Positions 35,660 to 48,479 of a DNA stretch of 64,000 bases are shown one piece after another. The stretch is from Apostichopus japonicus (Eukaryota; Echinodermata; Holothuroidea; Aspidochirotida; Stichopodidae), in the NCBI RefSeq assembly GCF_037975245.1, contig NC_092574.1, positions 11,993,213 through 12,057,212 on the forward strand, given 5' to 3'. The translations under genes and the position numbers were made by a program. The notes below the pieces were generated by a model that was not told the DNA's origin, ran no database searches, and saw only the letters and a list, made by a program, of their open reading frames with translations. The first letter of the stretch is position 1; each line of letters opens with the position of its first letter.

Positions 35660-37595
35660 ATTATAATCGTAGTAACATTCTACGGGCCTATTGATGCAGC
35701 TATACTTACTTAGTTTGGCAGATGCAATTTGCTAAATTAAGCCTATAGCCTATACAAGCCTACAGTTGGAAACTGCGTAATAAAATACATATTGCCTATA
35801 CCTAACCGCACTCTATGGAATGTCACGAACCGTATCCACAACAACGTCGACAACGTTCGTTCTCATCCTTTCAATGATTCGTCATAAGTTGTTGCACGAC
35901 GTCGAACAGCATGATATGAAGCTTAGCTAGCAATCGTACGTGTTACGCGCTTCCTATAAATAATTATTACACTGTTAATACACTGCGATAACGATATTTG
36001 TTTTTAGGCCAATGCACATCTGGCTGTCTCACAAAATATGAAAGTTTTATATTGTCCATCAGTTTAGTTCTTAAAATGTATTAAAGTCCAGACATGGGAC
36101 AGTAAACAAGTATTATCCTACTGGAAAAGTTGTAAAAGAGCACTATGTTTGTCTTTCTGATATAATATCGCCGACTAAAACTAAATGCCCCATAATGCTA
36201 ACTTCTACATAAATGGAAGATTAAATATGCACTGAATCATATTATAATTATTTTAGGTTTAAGATATATAGATTACAAATTAATAGTTAACATTATCGAG
36301 TTCATGGGTAGACTACACTGACTCACCATCGATACATCCTGAAGGTTTATTCTGCCCCATCAGTATGATGGTAACTACTCCCCTACAAATCTAATACATT
36401 GGGCGGTTTACCAACACGTTTGGACCGTTTCATTTTGACCAGGTGTTTTTCAGTTGGTTTGTTGACAATGTCTGAAACTGGAAGTTGCCTTTTGATTGGT
36501 CGTGCAGTTGTACTTGTAAGGGTATCTGGTTGTTGGATATAATCCTAAATGTACTGTTCTGCTCGGAGTGTAGAACATGTACGCAAACGTATGTGATCTC
36601 GGTGACGTTTAAAGGTGCGTCCGTCTTCCAATCTAACAATGTAAGAAATGGCTAGGTCCTGTACAAACCTTTGGTTCCCATAGATTCATGTGGGTTTCAC
36701 CTTTCCTGCACATGATTAAGTGTAATGGAGTCTGTACTGTGGCTGTGCGTGTGTGTATGTATGTGTCAGTGCAGGGGGGGGGGGTGTGTTACGGTAATGG
36801 TATAGAACCTTGCAAGGTGTCCATGGCCCCCTTCTGTCATTTTCCTCAATGCATCTTCGACTGTCTGAATCGCCCTTTCCACTACTATTTGAAGCAGGAT
36901 TGTATTAAACAGTACGTATGTGCTTCACACCATTCTTTCTCAAAACACCGCAAACTCTGAACTGGTAAACTAATTGCTTTCATTGCCTGTAAAATCTAAG
37001 TCTGGAAGTCCATATGTAGCAAATCTATAGCAATGTTTAAAGAACCCATAGGCCATATTGAGTTCGCGTCATGCAGCATGCAGTTGTATCTCGCAATTTT
37101 ATATATTTTGTGGTTCTCACATATACCTGCAGCAGTTTCATCTGTCGTTCTGGCGAAAAACAGGTAGTTGTCAGTTCTCAAAACCGTTTCATAAATTTAA
37201 CATTTCATGTACACACTATAACATGGGACTGCAGCTAAACCGTATGAAACCGTCAGCCTTTTCAAACAGATCCCTGACTGTGAAAACTGAAACATTTATC
37301 ATCTGGAGTGATACAAGGTAGTAACCCAACAGTTGACTGTGGGCGTTGCATACATTACTTACCTTGTATATATATATATATGTTTATAAGGCACAAAGTA
37401 ATAAAGTGGCCATGACACGAAGTTGTCAACGTCCTGTCTTTTTGGGATCTATCTAAGCATGCTCTCTAGAACATATATCAACCATTCTGCCAGTTAAAAA
37501 TTTGATTTTTCCCTTCGAAAATTGAGATTTAATTTACCCTCTTCGAGCTTGAAAAGTTCGTTCGCCTGAAAATGTTCCTAATCTCATGACGTCAT
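35660..37595. other. Intergenic, no gene recognised
   Basis: AT-rich sequence with G-runs near 36775. ORFs of 60-90 codons here have no recognisable motif or splice support. Confidence 0.45.
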
Positions 37596-37781
37596 GTGAC
37601 GTCATGTTATGAACACGATTTTGCTCTCGATGATCATGCCAATATTGAACCGAACGGTGAGGGTGGACCTGAGGTGTTAGAACTGTATCAGTTCGAGCCT
37701 GTTAAACGAGCCGATATTGAAGCTCCACAACATATCGAAGAAGAAACCCGTTCGGAACTATTGCAAGGAACATACAACGTG
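37596..37781 (+). CDS. P2RX7-C-terminal-like protein, N-terminal exon
   Basis: ATG at 37596 opens an acidic stretch ending VLELYQFEPVKRADIEAP, then a Glu-rich segment to the donor GTG/GTAAGA (phase 0). The (E/L)-x-YQFEP motif followed by acidic residues is the usual start of small invertebrate proteins carrying the P2X7 intracellular (ballast-type) domain. The downstream exon at 38233 carries the C-terminal part of the same domain, which supports the call. The central Cys-rich exon (CxCxxC...CC type) was not found in the 451 bp between them. Confidence 0.5.
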
Positions 37782-38232
37782 GTAAGAATTTATTAACGAA
37801 GCATTTAAAAACCAAATCCAGTCCATTTTGTGCATTTGTTGTTGGAATTCCCTCAACCGTATTGTGCGTTGTGTTACGGTGACTTACAACCCATATGTAC
37901 AGTGTGTTAGCTATGTATTCATACATGTACAGTATGGTGCGTATAGTAGTAGGGTTGGTTGCATACTGAAAGTTTGGCTCGGGGAAGTAAGTTGCATTAT
38001 GCAGCCATGCTAGGTAGGCATGTGTTATTTCATACTCATTATTACTAAGCTAGTACTTTGGCCTGGGGTTTTGAAAATCAATTTTCTGAAAGAAAAGAAT
38101 GTTTTCATGAAACATGGAAGGTGTAAATTCACAACAAATGTAACCATAACTGTACATTTTATCCCTGCTTGTTATTGTGGACATCATGGGCCAACATTAA
38201 TACATTTTGAACTTTCATAATTTTTTTTCCAG

Positions 38233-38422
38233 GCAGGACAGATACATAGCCTACGGTCAACAGGTTCAATGGTACTGGGGGTTCCTAGCAAGACATGTCA
38301 GGGTTTTGCTACCATCATGTGCAGCCCAAAGGATCAGAATTGAGTTTCCAGCCAATTGTCATTACACTGGATTCAAGTTGCCAGGAGAAAACTCATTGTT
38401 ACTTATAGGAAGCCTTGGTTGA
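38233..38422 (+). CDS. P2RX7-C-terminal-like protein, last exon
   Basis: Acceptor TTTTTTTTCCAG. In phase 2 it reads RQDRYIAYGQQVQWYWGFLA, then RHVRVLLPSCAAQRIRIEFP, then YTGFKLPGEN and a stop at 38420-38422. The order YR-x-x-AY-x-Q-x-x-x-W, R-x-x-LPSC-x-x-x-IR-x-x-FP, YTGFK is the C-terminal half of the P2RX7 intracellular domain. The phase (2) does not match the exon ending at 37781 (0), so a middle exon is missing or lost and the locus may be a pseudogene. Confidence 0.6.
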
Positions 38423-38521
38423 GAAATCCCTCCAGAAACACCTTTTCTATTCTGCTATTGTGTTAGATTATCAATCCGCCAGGGTTCCCTCAGTGTTGAT
38501 ATATTGAAATTCAAGACTTTT

Positions 38522-38527
38522 AATAAA
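38522..38527 (+). terminator. Candidate polyadenylation signal AATAAA
   Basis: AATAAA about 100 bp after the stop codon of the P2RX7-like last exon, at a typical 3'-UTR distance. The motif is frequent by chance in this AT-rich DNA. Confidence 0.35.
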
Positions 38528-41264
38528 GGATGAAATGTTTATTTTCCAGACCCAACATCAACAATAAAAGAAAAGGCATGTTTTGAAGCATTTGGACACA
38601 AGTATTGGCGTGACCGTGATGTCATATAATATGTACATGAGGGAACAGTCATTGACCTTTTTAGGAGCATTTACCTTCCAGACATGTTTGCTTCGTACTT
38701 TAATCTGGAAGCCAAAATATCCATATAACCATTGATATTGGACAGAAAGTCATAATAAAGAACAATGGAGGCAGCAGTACTCTTGCATGGTTAGACTTTG
38801 TTTTTTCAGCAGCAGTTGGTTTGTTTTAAAATCTTCCTTCAGAAACTCAGCAATACACCCTGTTAATGGTCTTCGATTGTTTTAATGCGTGTGATGCTGT
38901 GTTTCACGTTGCCCGTCAGTGCTGTACATGTCGTCGTGCGTGGGTAGCATTTTTGCATGTGAGTTGCGTCGTGCAGTGTTTCTTTAAATTACCCATTATT
39001 GTATTTGCTTCTGGATTATTCTAATTAATTTGTCACAACAACGATTGATAGCGATGGACATGCAACTGCTTTGTAGGCTTTAAGTAAAACATTTCATGTA
39101 AGTCGTTTTCTTTAAACCTCCTTCGATGTCACAAATTATATTAGTGTTATTTAAGAATGATAATGTCTATTGAAAGTACAGTTTTACTTTTATGTCATAT
39201 AATACAATAATTGTTGTTTGTGTAAGTTTAGTCACAGGCTGTGTTCAATGATTAAAGATTTGAACTACGTTGTGTAAATTTTTTGCTCTGTGTCTTTAAA
39301 TAAATCGCTGTGAGATTTAAACACCCTTTGGAATGAAATCTTTTTACCTTCTTATTTTGACCCATCCCATTACCCCACTCCCTCCCCAACTTAAAACAAA
39401 TGGTTTTCCTGGAATACGAATAAGAAATTACTGCTATAATTAACTGACCCAGCATATTCCAGAAATAAATTGGGGCACTGAGATTTTTCACATGAAGATG
39501 TACCTCATCACTTCTGAAGCTAGCCTCATAGCTTACTACTATACAATAGGGGAGTAAAGGGGGGGGGGGTGTTCATTTAGATGATACATACAAAATCTCT
39601 TCGTCTATTGCGACTTCAGTGTAGTAACGTTAATACTATATAGTACTACTAGTGCTCGGCTGCGCTCCCTCCAGAGGATCGCCACTTGCCCCATTGGAGG
39701 TTTCCTGTTCCCCGATCTGGTCTTCGGAGTAGTTTAAATGTGGATTACTTGACAGAAGAACGCCTCGCTAATGTCGATCCGTTAAAGTCCATTTGTTTCA
39801 TTTCATAAAAAAAGGAGGGATTGTAGTATGCGTGTATGTGTGACGGTAGGATTGTCGCGCATCATAATCGCCGTGTTTTTTTTTTTCGCCTTCGGTCATC
39901 GTTGAAGGCTAATTGCATGGCTTATGGCATTTGTGCAGCCCCCAACAACACAACGGACCGGCATTTCTCTCGGATATTTTACAACATGTTGTAAACGAAC
40001 TTGAAATTTCTAACGATATAGCGTTATACAGTGGTTGTTCTCTCAGTGTAAATGTGCGTGTATGTGTGACGGTATGATTGTCGCGCATCCGGTACGTGAC
40101 TGGGCTTGGCACTTGTGTTCCTAACATGACGTCATCATTGTCTTGTTTTGAAATCGCATTTTCAGATATCTATTTTCGGATGCGAATATTAAAACGTTAA
40201 TTTCTAATTAGTCCTTTAGGTTTTCAAGGTGTTGAGGATAGTTTTGAACATAGATTTTATCATAGATTCAGAGGGAGTTACTCTCGATTAGTTGGATTTT
40301 TCGTGTCATGGCCTCTTTAAGTGATTCAAATATCTGATATTTATTGATTTGTAGGTTCTTTTAAAATTAAAAGATATCCAGAATAAAACTTAAAAGATTT
40401 TAATACTTATTAAATAATGATAAGATATGTAGATCATGTCCCGTTTGATAAAGAAACACTTTTTGCCCAGGTCGCGATCCATAGGTTGCGAATTACGCTT
40501 CCGATTCGAAAGGTTGATCAGTGTCTAGTATATTCTAGTAGATTTATGTAGTGAAACTGAAAGTTCAGGATGAAGATTCTTGGCTAGGTAGAAGAGTTTT
40601 GCGTAAAAATCTTTGAAACACGGATTCAATAGGCTCTCTGTCTGTAGCAATAGCCTATTGTTAATAAATGTTCATTATTTGGCCCACGTTGACTTCCACA
40701 GCGAGAGGTGTCATCTGAAACCTTTGAAGTAATCGGTTATCGACGATTTATCACTATACCTTTAATAAATGAACATCCTAAAGCTAGGCCTACTGTTGTG
40801 TAGCCTAATAACTTCAGCCTGCGTGGGATTGTGTTGTTGTAGCCTTGTAGGCTCAAACTTTGACAGTGATATATACTATCATTGAGCTAACAAATTCTTA
40901 CCGTGTGAATACTATTATATAGGCCAAGAATATACCTTGGACCATTCGTCACCTGTTTGGTATGGTAGCCTACAATAGTACCAATGTTACAAGCCTATAC
41001 TGGCCTTACCTCATTCATGAATTGACAAGGCTAAGTTAAGTTAGGTCGTACTCGTAGGCAATAGTAAGGAGTATCCTGGTTGGCTTTGGCTATTATATAT
41101 CTATAGAAGTATGTATTTATGTCGTGAACCCCATGAGTTCCATCTTGTTTTGGGGAAACAAATTATGAGACATTACAAATTCCCATACTAACATACAATG
41201 TTTTGCGACAAACTTTGTGATGTAAATATCAACTTCTTCAATAGAGCGTTGTACATTTGGTAGT
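38528..41264. other. Intergenic, with one direct repeat pair
   Basis: Holds the 34-bp direct repeat GCGTGTATGTGTGACGGTAG... at 39831-39864 and 40049-40082 (one mismatch) and several homopolymer runs. No gene was recognised. Confidence 0.5.
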
Positions 41265-42065
41265 GTATGAGTGGCGTAGCCAAGGGGGGCGTGGGGGCGA
41301 CAGCCACCATGAAAGCTTGTCGCCCCCAGTCGCCCTCCCACTGGGATTTTGGGGGTTGAAAAAAATACATGTGCGAAAAATATAGAATTGGTCTGAATGG
41401 TCTCGAATCTCCATGATGACCACTCATGAACGACCCTTCGACCGCGGACCGGCAATAGGCTATAGTTGCTGAAAAACCTGACGTGACATAGCGCATAATC
41501 CGAGAGGACATCTAAAGTAGTCGCACTGTACTGAAAACACATGTGAACTACCGTCGAATTATACAATTCCTGCTCTAATAAATACAGGCGCGTAGCCAAG
41601 GGAGGGGGGGGCGAAGGGGCGACCGGCCCCTCCCCCTTAAACATATTTTTTTGTACGTTTTTTATGATATCGCTAGTAATTTCAAAATAGAAAATGCTTA
41701 AATGCAACTTGCAAGGCTTGGGAAGTGCTATTTCCAGCGATCTGGGAGGCATTTTCGGCCACAATTTTCTTCTACGTTTCGCGCCAACTTATGGTGGCGC
41801 TACGCTTAGATAGCTTCAAATGCCGAATCTACGGCTCTGATAATTTGCCTACAGGTTCACCCCTCCCTTGGCAAATTCCTCGCTACGCGACTGAATAAAT
41901 ACTAATACAAGATAATTTCCGGCGATCTAGGGAGTATCTTTACCCCAAAAATTTCTGTAAGCTACGCGCCAACCAGTGGTGGCGCTCCGCTTAGATAGTG
42001 TCGAAAGCGCCCCTACAGACCATTCTCGCCCCTCCTGACCAATACCCCTAGCTCCGCCACTGTCG
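41265..42065. repeat. Cluster of GTGGCGTAGCC...GGGGGG dispersed elements
   Basis: Contains GAGTGGCGTAGCCAAGGGGG (41267) and GGCGCGTAGCCAAGGGAGG (41588). It also holds the inverted partner of 7962-8130 at 41890-42065 and a block like 8461-8552 at 41698-41815. The CGTAGC-plus-G-run ends recur at 35524 and 46553. These are probably several short non-autonomous elements inserted near or into each other. Confidence 0.65.
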
Positions 42066-43124
42066 CAGAAGCTCAGTTAAGCTTCTATTTGAGAATTTAT
42101 TTTTGATTGGCAATAAGTTCTGAGCAGCTTGTGCGAAAAGTATAAGACGTTAGGCTGGATAACGGTGTCATTTCCTTTCCTCCCATCTTTTCCCTTTGGC
42201 TTATGCTCCTTCTTTAGCAGTAATAGCTTATTACAACGTTAGAATGTTGTAAACATTTGTTATGAAGAAAGCACATAAAGATAGATTTATTATTTTACTT
42301 TTATTGAAATAAACCATGAAAAACTTTGAAATAAATGTAAAAAGTCAAATGATATAATTACCGCTAAGTTGTGTTCTTGAATACTTAAAATGCAGAGATG
42401 CCTTTGTAGTATATTTTTAAACCAGAATTGCAACACTGTATTAGTGTTTGATGGATTACTTCATCGTAACAGGGTATGAGCCAATGTTAATCAATCTTGT
42501 AAGATATCATGAAAAAGTTTGGTTTACATGTGTTCTGTAGATACTGTTGACCCTTGATAAAGTTTGACCTTCACTATAGTTAATACATTTATACTCATAA
42601 TGAGACCTCATGGATAAAGGAGACTTGTCAATGCTACATATCCTGAGCATGGTGGTCACAATGTTTCACCTTTGAGCTGGTTGACTTTAAATGACTTTGG
42701 CCTAAAAGTATATCAACGGGTTTGTCCAACTCAGAAAAGGTATCCTACATGTTCCATTCTTGAGATAAGGCCAGTACAATGTTTTCACTAATTTATCTTG
42801 TTGTCTTCAGATGTCTCTCGACCTCCAACTTGATAATATCAATAAGGTCCTTATCTAATATTGGCAGCCTTTACATGCCAAGTATATAAGGGTTGCCGAC
42901 GACACACTTGATACAACACTCGTACTTCCATTCAAAAGTTATTTCCACAACTTACAGCAGGTTTGGACAAATGTTCTATAGGAGTAGCATTTTGTGAGGT
43001 TTCAGAAGAAGACCTCTCATGACCGTCCAATTTATAAAATATGATCGCATGTATGAACACTTAACTCACGCAAGCCACTGACGAAAATTCAGCCACATCA
43101 GTGAAATGGCAGTCATTCAAACAC

Positions 43125-43187
43125 GGTGGCACAAACGTGAATACTTTCAAGAAAAACCTGAAAACTCATATGTTTAGTTTATGTTGA
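43125..43187 (+). pseudogene. Non-LTR retrotransposon ORF tail
   Basis: GGTNVNTFKKNLKTHMFSLC and a stop resemble the last residues (xVNxFKKxLKTHxF) of CR1/L2-like reverse-transcriptase ORFs. AT-rich 3' sequence ending ATTTACAGCGCCTGAAAGC follows. No upstream domain is intact. Confidence 0.4.
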
Positions 43188-44479
43188 TAATAATTTTCCT
43201 TGTTTTAGCCTGTTATACTAGTTCTTATCCTGTTTTACTGTGTATTAACATTGTAAGGGCGTTTCCGCTTTTTTAGTGATTCCTGCTCGTTTCCTTTTAC
43301 TAAGGTTTAAGGTTTTTAAGGTTTACTATTTTATTGTTTCGTTTAATTGATTTGTTGCTTTTTATTAGATTTATATTAGATTTAGATTATATTTACAGCG
43401 CCTGAAAGCTTCCAGCTGAGCTAAACATTAAAAAAAGCGTATTTTTGTCCATTGTTGGTGTAATAGTTATATCCGGTGTACTTGTGTTCGCACTTCATAG
43501 GTGCAAGACATACTGAACGGTATATTTTCAGTATAGTCCCAATTTCCTCTGCAAATTATGTACTTTCCAGGACCCCTGCAGTAAGCTATTACCAGACTTG
43601 TATGTTATAGCTTAGCCAAGAAAGATACTCAACGAAAGGAATTGCTCGGAGGGTGATAAATAAACAATGCTTGGTCAAATTTGAATGCGGTGGCCCATTT
43701 CTACCCTTCTAACAAATTAATGGCAGTAACGCTTAAGATAATTAAAGGGACTACATAGTGACACTAAAATTGTTAGTATGCATGACCCCTAAACGTACAC
43801 AAAACTGAAGTAGCTTTTCAAGCACATACATTGTGCGTCATGGAAACAAAACCGGAGCAAGCCAAAATATATGCCATATATAGACATATAAAACAGCCTC
43901 CTGATTGGCTCAGAATTATGTCTGCATTAAATGGAATTTATATCTGCATAAAATCGAATTTATGTCAGAATTAAATCGAATATATGTCGGCATAAATTTC
44001 CGAATTTTGTCCACTTTGGCCAACCATAAACGTTATGGTCGGAGTTGTTATCCGGCCATATATAATGTTTATCATATATTAGGAATATGATCAGTCGGTA
44101 TAGAGCGGCAGCTTTCCTCACATGTTTCAACGTTGGGGCGGGCAAGAGTATGGTTCTCCCTCCCGACTACAATTCTAACTAAAGAGATGCACTCCACGGC
44201 AGTGCTGTACATACCACTCAGCCTTAGAAAATATGTGCCTGACAATTAAAATAAATTATTGTAGACGATTTGACTGAAATTGAAAGATTTCGTAGTAAAA
44301 TGTCACAAAATTCAATAGTTTATACGATCGTAATTATAAGACGTCAACATTTATGTATGAAAATTCAAAATCAAATATTTTATAACGCATCGAAATAAAA
44401 CACTTCTCGGTACAGAATGAAATTAGTCGATAGTATGATAATTTTGGGGGGAGTTTTTGAGGTAAAAGGAACAGTACTG
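43188..44479. other. Intergenic, short internal repeats
   Basis: Words such as TTATGTC-GCAT-AAATCGAAT recur at 43915-44010. No gene was recognised. The stretch 42066-43124 upstream is likewise featureless. Confidence 0.45.
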
Positions 44480-44700
44480 GAACTAATGTACATAGGTTGT
44501 TTACAGCACTGGAATGTCACGGCTGTTTACAGCACTGGAACTAATGTATATAGGCTGTTTACAGCACTTGGAATGTATAGGCTGCATGTTTACAGCACTG
44601 GCATGTATAGGCTGTTTACAGCACTGGAATGTATTGGCTGTTTACAGCACTGGAACTATTGTATGTAGGCTGTTTACAGCTGCTGTTTACAGCACCGGTA
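44480..44700. repeat. 24-bp-class tandem repeat GTTTACAGCACTGGAA
   Basis: About eight copies of ATAGGCTGTTTACAGCACTG with variable linkers (TGTAC, ATGT). Confidence 0.85.
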
Positions 44701-46551
44701 TATGAGATTGTGCTATATAGCAATTACGTCATTAGGTAAAAATAACTGCTCAGAAAAGTCAGTTCTTTCACTTGGGTTGAGTCTTTACATTTGTTCAGTT
44801 GGTCACATGAGTACCTTACTTCTCTTGAGGCATTTTTTCCAGATAATACTTAACCTTTTTTTAAATTACTCTAATTTTGGTGTGCATCTCTATACGTAGT
44901 CGCACAATATTTTACACTGAAATGTTAATGTGATGATTAATCTTCAGTGATCGCCAGAATCGGAGCGTGTGGTCACACTATGAAGCATTTTGCAAAAACA
45001 CGCGGTAATATGCACACGACCTATCAAAATACTTTCTGTTCAATAATTTGTTATATATTTTGAAGCTCTGATATGTTATTGACAGGTCCATTGTTTGCCA
45101 AGTAAAAACACTGTCCTAAACAGATTGATATATTTGAATGCGTGCATGGCACAAAGGACCAATCGCAAGTGAAAATGAGAAATTTTCAAAACTGTGCCTC
45201 GCTCACTTTCGTACGGTCAAGACTATTCACAAGAGCTCCTGTCTGAAATTTCTTTGTCTAAAAACTAACTGCTAATGCTATCTAATATCATATGATGGGA
45301 AGTGTGGTATAAGCTTTCAAGTTAACGCCCATGTGAGAGTTGAAATCTGGGTGAAATTTCCTGTTCGAGAAACTTATATTGATAGAACTTCAAGGGTGCA
45401 TTTGGTAAATATACCCAGTACAAAACAGTACATGTCATTGCAATTGATGTTTCTTTAATATTTCGGTTCTCAGCAATTTAAGCTCTCAGATATAGTAACT
45501 CTATGGAATGCTGTTAATGAGGCTAAATTTTTGATGACGTCAGATCTTCAGTGCAATCTAATGTTAATATTAATTCTTTGTTTTATTATAAACCAATCAA
45601 AACATGTTCATGTAATTCCACATGAAGCCCAGAGCACCCTTCACCCATTCGTTCTTGACAATTGTAGTCTTTGCATGAATTGTAAATGCGTAATTTGCGG
45701 CATGAAAGTCTTATCTTCTTATTGAGTTTTAGATTTGAATCTGAGAGACCAGAGTAAAGCTAACTAGTCAATCAACTTTTATTGATTAGGCTGGGATTTT
45801 CTAACAGGGTCACTTCTGAAAATTTTAAATGGGGATGGAAAAGAAATTAAACCTAACCAGTGATAGCAGTGTTTTGTAACTGTCAACATACAACATATAA
45901 ACAAAAAATAGAAATAATGCTATACATTACGTTATCCTTGCAAAGTGGTAAATATATGTAATCCATATTAGTAAATGATGCTTTTTCGCGTAAAAGGTGA
46001 AGAGGAGGAGACCTGGCAGATATGGTTCCTCAGTTCCAGATCTCCAAGGCTTTAATGGGTTGCTACAGTAGTTATTGTAGTGCGCATGCGCGCTTCAATA
46101 TTGGGATTACTAGCCCGCTCCATCCTCTACATGGCTGGCTGGTGAATGCCAGCTGAACATACACTCTTCATAGACATCTCAAATTCACAGGTTGGCTTCG
46201 CAGGAAAAATCCAGACTAAGATTTGCGAAGAATTGTAGTGGCGAACAGTTAATTCTGCACACGTAAATAAAATAGATCTCCTTGTTCTTCTTCAAAACAA
46301 TACGTTAAATTAACTGCGTTGGTTCGTTATCCTCGAATTGAACAAGACAGGTAACATTTGAACGCATTTGAGTTAACAACATTCTGCAAAAAACTTGGAA
46401 GCAACAAATGTTAATCGTATTTATCCGCAACGACTCGGCATTATCTGTACTACGTCAGCTCTTGCATCATAGGCACTTTAACTTTATTATTGTGGCATGG
46501 CATTATTATATACTATGGCCGTGTATGGCATATAGTACGTGTTTTGGATCA
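44701..46551. other. Intergenic, nothing recognised
   Basis: AT-rich sequence with a small GCGCATGCGCGC palindrome near 46082. No supported gene. Confidence 0.4.
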
Positions 46552-46915
46552 GTGGCGTAGGAAGGTACTTTTGAGTGGGGGGGGAAGGCTGAAGACTGAT
46601 GGCCGGCCTGGGGGAGGGTCTAAGGGGAGGGGGTGTCCCCCTCCCCTTTGGAATTTTTTGCATTTCCAGGTAGCCTCAGATGCAATTTGGTGCAATATAG
46701 CACACTTCAACACCCACTCCATTTTGTAAACTTAATTTTGTATTTTCACCAGGCCTTAGATGCAATTTGGTGCTCCAAATGAGATTTTTTTTGTCATTTG
46801 GAAATAAAAAAGGGGTTTTCTGACTTGCGAAGCGGGGGGCGGAATAATACATCCTCCCCTCCACATTTTTCACTGGGGGGGACTGGCGCCCCCAGCCCCC
46901 CGGTTCCTACGCCCT
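46552..46915. repeat. GC-rich dispersed element, partner of 7552-7760
   Basis: Starts AGTGGCGTAGGAAGGTACTT and ends CCCCGGTTCCTACGCCC. The two ends are inverted relative to each other (GTAGGAA / TTCCTAC), so this may be a complete copy of about 365 bp. The left half is the reverse complement of 7552-7760. Confidence 0.7.
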
Positions 46916-47193
46916 TGTTTTGGATGATGACAAACCAGCGCCAGGAAATCGACCAAGCAGTTTTAAAGGCTTTGAAGACTCGCCCCAAATCGCGTGCTGT
47001 CCTCTGAAAAGTTAACTTTCCGTCGGTTGCAAGTGAAGTTTTTTTTTATTGTCGCTTCAAAATGCAGACAGTAATGAAACGTGATACCTTGTTATCTTTT
47101 ATCTGGACCTGAGATGTCCATCGCTGCTATGTACACTGTGTTGTGGGTATTGACCGAAGCTGCATGTAGTGACTGTTCACTAGTGTCTAATTA

Positions 47194-47420
47194 GGAGTGT
47201 TAGCTCAGTGGTTAACGCCGGTGCCTTTCAATTATAAGGTCCCGAATTCGAGTCACTCCAAGATTAATGTATATCGTCCAGTTACAGAGTTGTTGACAAT
47301 TCATAATCATGGACGGTAAAATATGAATCTCAGAGACTGATTGCGGCTTTTGATAAGCCAGTGATGGCTTCTTCGCGAGTTCCTGCTTGCAGGAGGATCT
47401 AAAATACATACTTACATACA
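47194..47420 (+). repeat. tRNA-derived SINE
   Basis: The head 47194-47259 has a GGAGTG/CACTCC acceptor-like stem, A box TAGCTCAGTGG, an anticodon-like CCTT/AAGG stem and a weak B box AATTCGAGTC. The body continues through GGCTTCTTCGCGAGTTCCTG and GCAGGAGGATCT. The tail is ACATAC-type repeats ending near 47428. The loop sizes and weak B box argue against an active tRNA gene. Confidence 0.6.
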
Positions 47421-48221
47421 CACACAATTACCGAGGGTATAGCAAGCTGCGTGTGCATTTTCTGGGATCGATGATGGTTTCTAACACTTCTGTTACACCT
47501 CATTCGAAACTAGATCAGATTACTGGCAAAAGACGTTTCTTTGTGCGTGAGTCTTCACTCCCTTTAAAGGACCGGAGAGTGTTACAGTTTTAATAATAGA
47601 CTATAGGCCTACATGTTTTCGTTAGATTAATCGTCCATTAGGCCTCCGGTGCAAAACCTCGTATGTTCGTAAAATTTTGCTAACTTGACGAGGATACGTT
47701 AAATGAGAATTGAAGGCAAGATTGTTTTCCCCACTCAAAAGACGAATATTACATAACCATATCAACCACATTCTTTTCTTACCTGAGATAATTAACTTTT
47801 ATTACGACACTACCCTGGGAACATGGGGGTCGCCATTGAAATTTGAAATAGCAATAATCCGGGCTCTTTGTGACGTACTATACGAAAAACTATAGGCATA
47901 CTTAGCGTTTCGAAAACATTAGCTAACTGTACAAGTGCAGTGTGTAACTAACACTTATATTTTCCTAGTAAACATTTGATATTCATATTGTTATATCACA
48001 GAAAGTAAGATTATGAAAAACAATTGAAAATTGCTTTGCTTGTGTAAATGGCCAGACCTGATCCTTACGATTATGAGCTACGTTTCAACACCGCAGAATT
48101 ACTATAAATAGAAAATGATGGAATTAGCGATGACGATGAGAACCAAACGTAGTCCGAGACGAACAGCCTAGGCCTAATGTTGTTCGGCTCGGTAATACGA
48201 ACTGCATGGTGTGACTTTGGT

Positions 48222-48356
48222 TTGTGCAACGTTAGAAAGAAGTAGAGTGCATTTCTTGAAAAGGTCTGGTTTCTTCTTCGGATGTTGAAACCAAAACTGT
48301 GATTTCTTTACTCGGGAAGAATGACTGTTACAACTGAATGCCTGACAGTACGGCAT
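48222..48356 (-). CDS. THAP-type zinc finger exon, partial
   Basis: Met at 48356 begins MPYCQAFSCNSHSS, then FWFQHPKKKPDLFKKC. M-P-x-C-x4-C followed by F-x-F-x-x-P and K-x-P-x-L-x-K-x(W/C) is the N-terminal half of a THAP domain (C2CH zinc finger, DNA binding, common in transposase-derived proteins). The Trp at the end is Cys here, and the second C-x2-H pair is not in frame, so it is split by an intron or decayed. No partner exon was identified. Confidence 0.4.
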
Positions 48357-48479
48357 TTTGTTGGGCTTCACTTCGAGTAACGTCGGACCTACATGTAGGC
48401 TACGTACGTACGTTACATTTTTCATATGCAGCACAAGCTACACAGTATAAGTATAGCCTAGCATACACATCGAGTCTGG

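Noticed and set aside
39909-40010. MAYGICAAPNNTTDRHFSRIF as a THAP-like start
   Set aside because: It lacks the Cys spacing and FxFP region and stops after about 25 codons.
44417-44705. Overlapping ORFs with LFTALECIGCLQHW repeats
   Set aside because: They come from the 24-bp-class tandem repeat.
47194-47259. Functional tRNA gene
   Set aside because: The acceptor-like stem is present, but the anticodon loop is 8 nt, the B box is weak, and a SINE-like body and tail follow directly.
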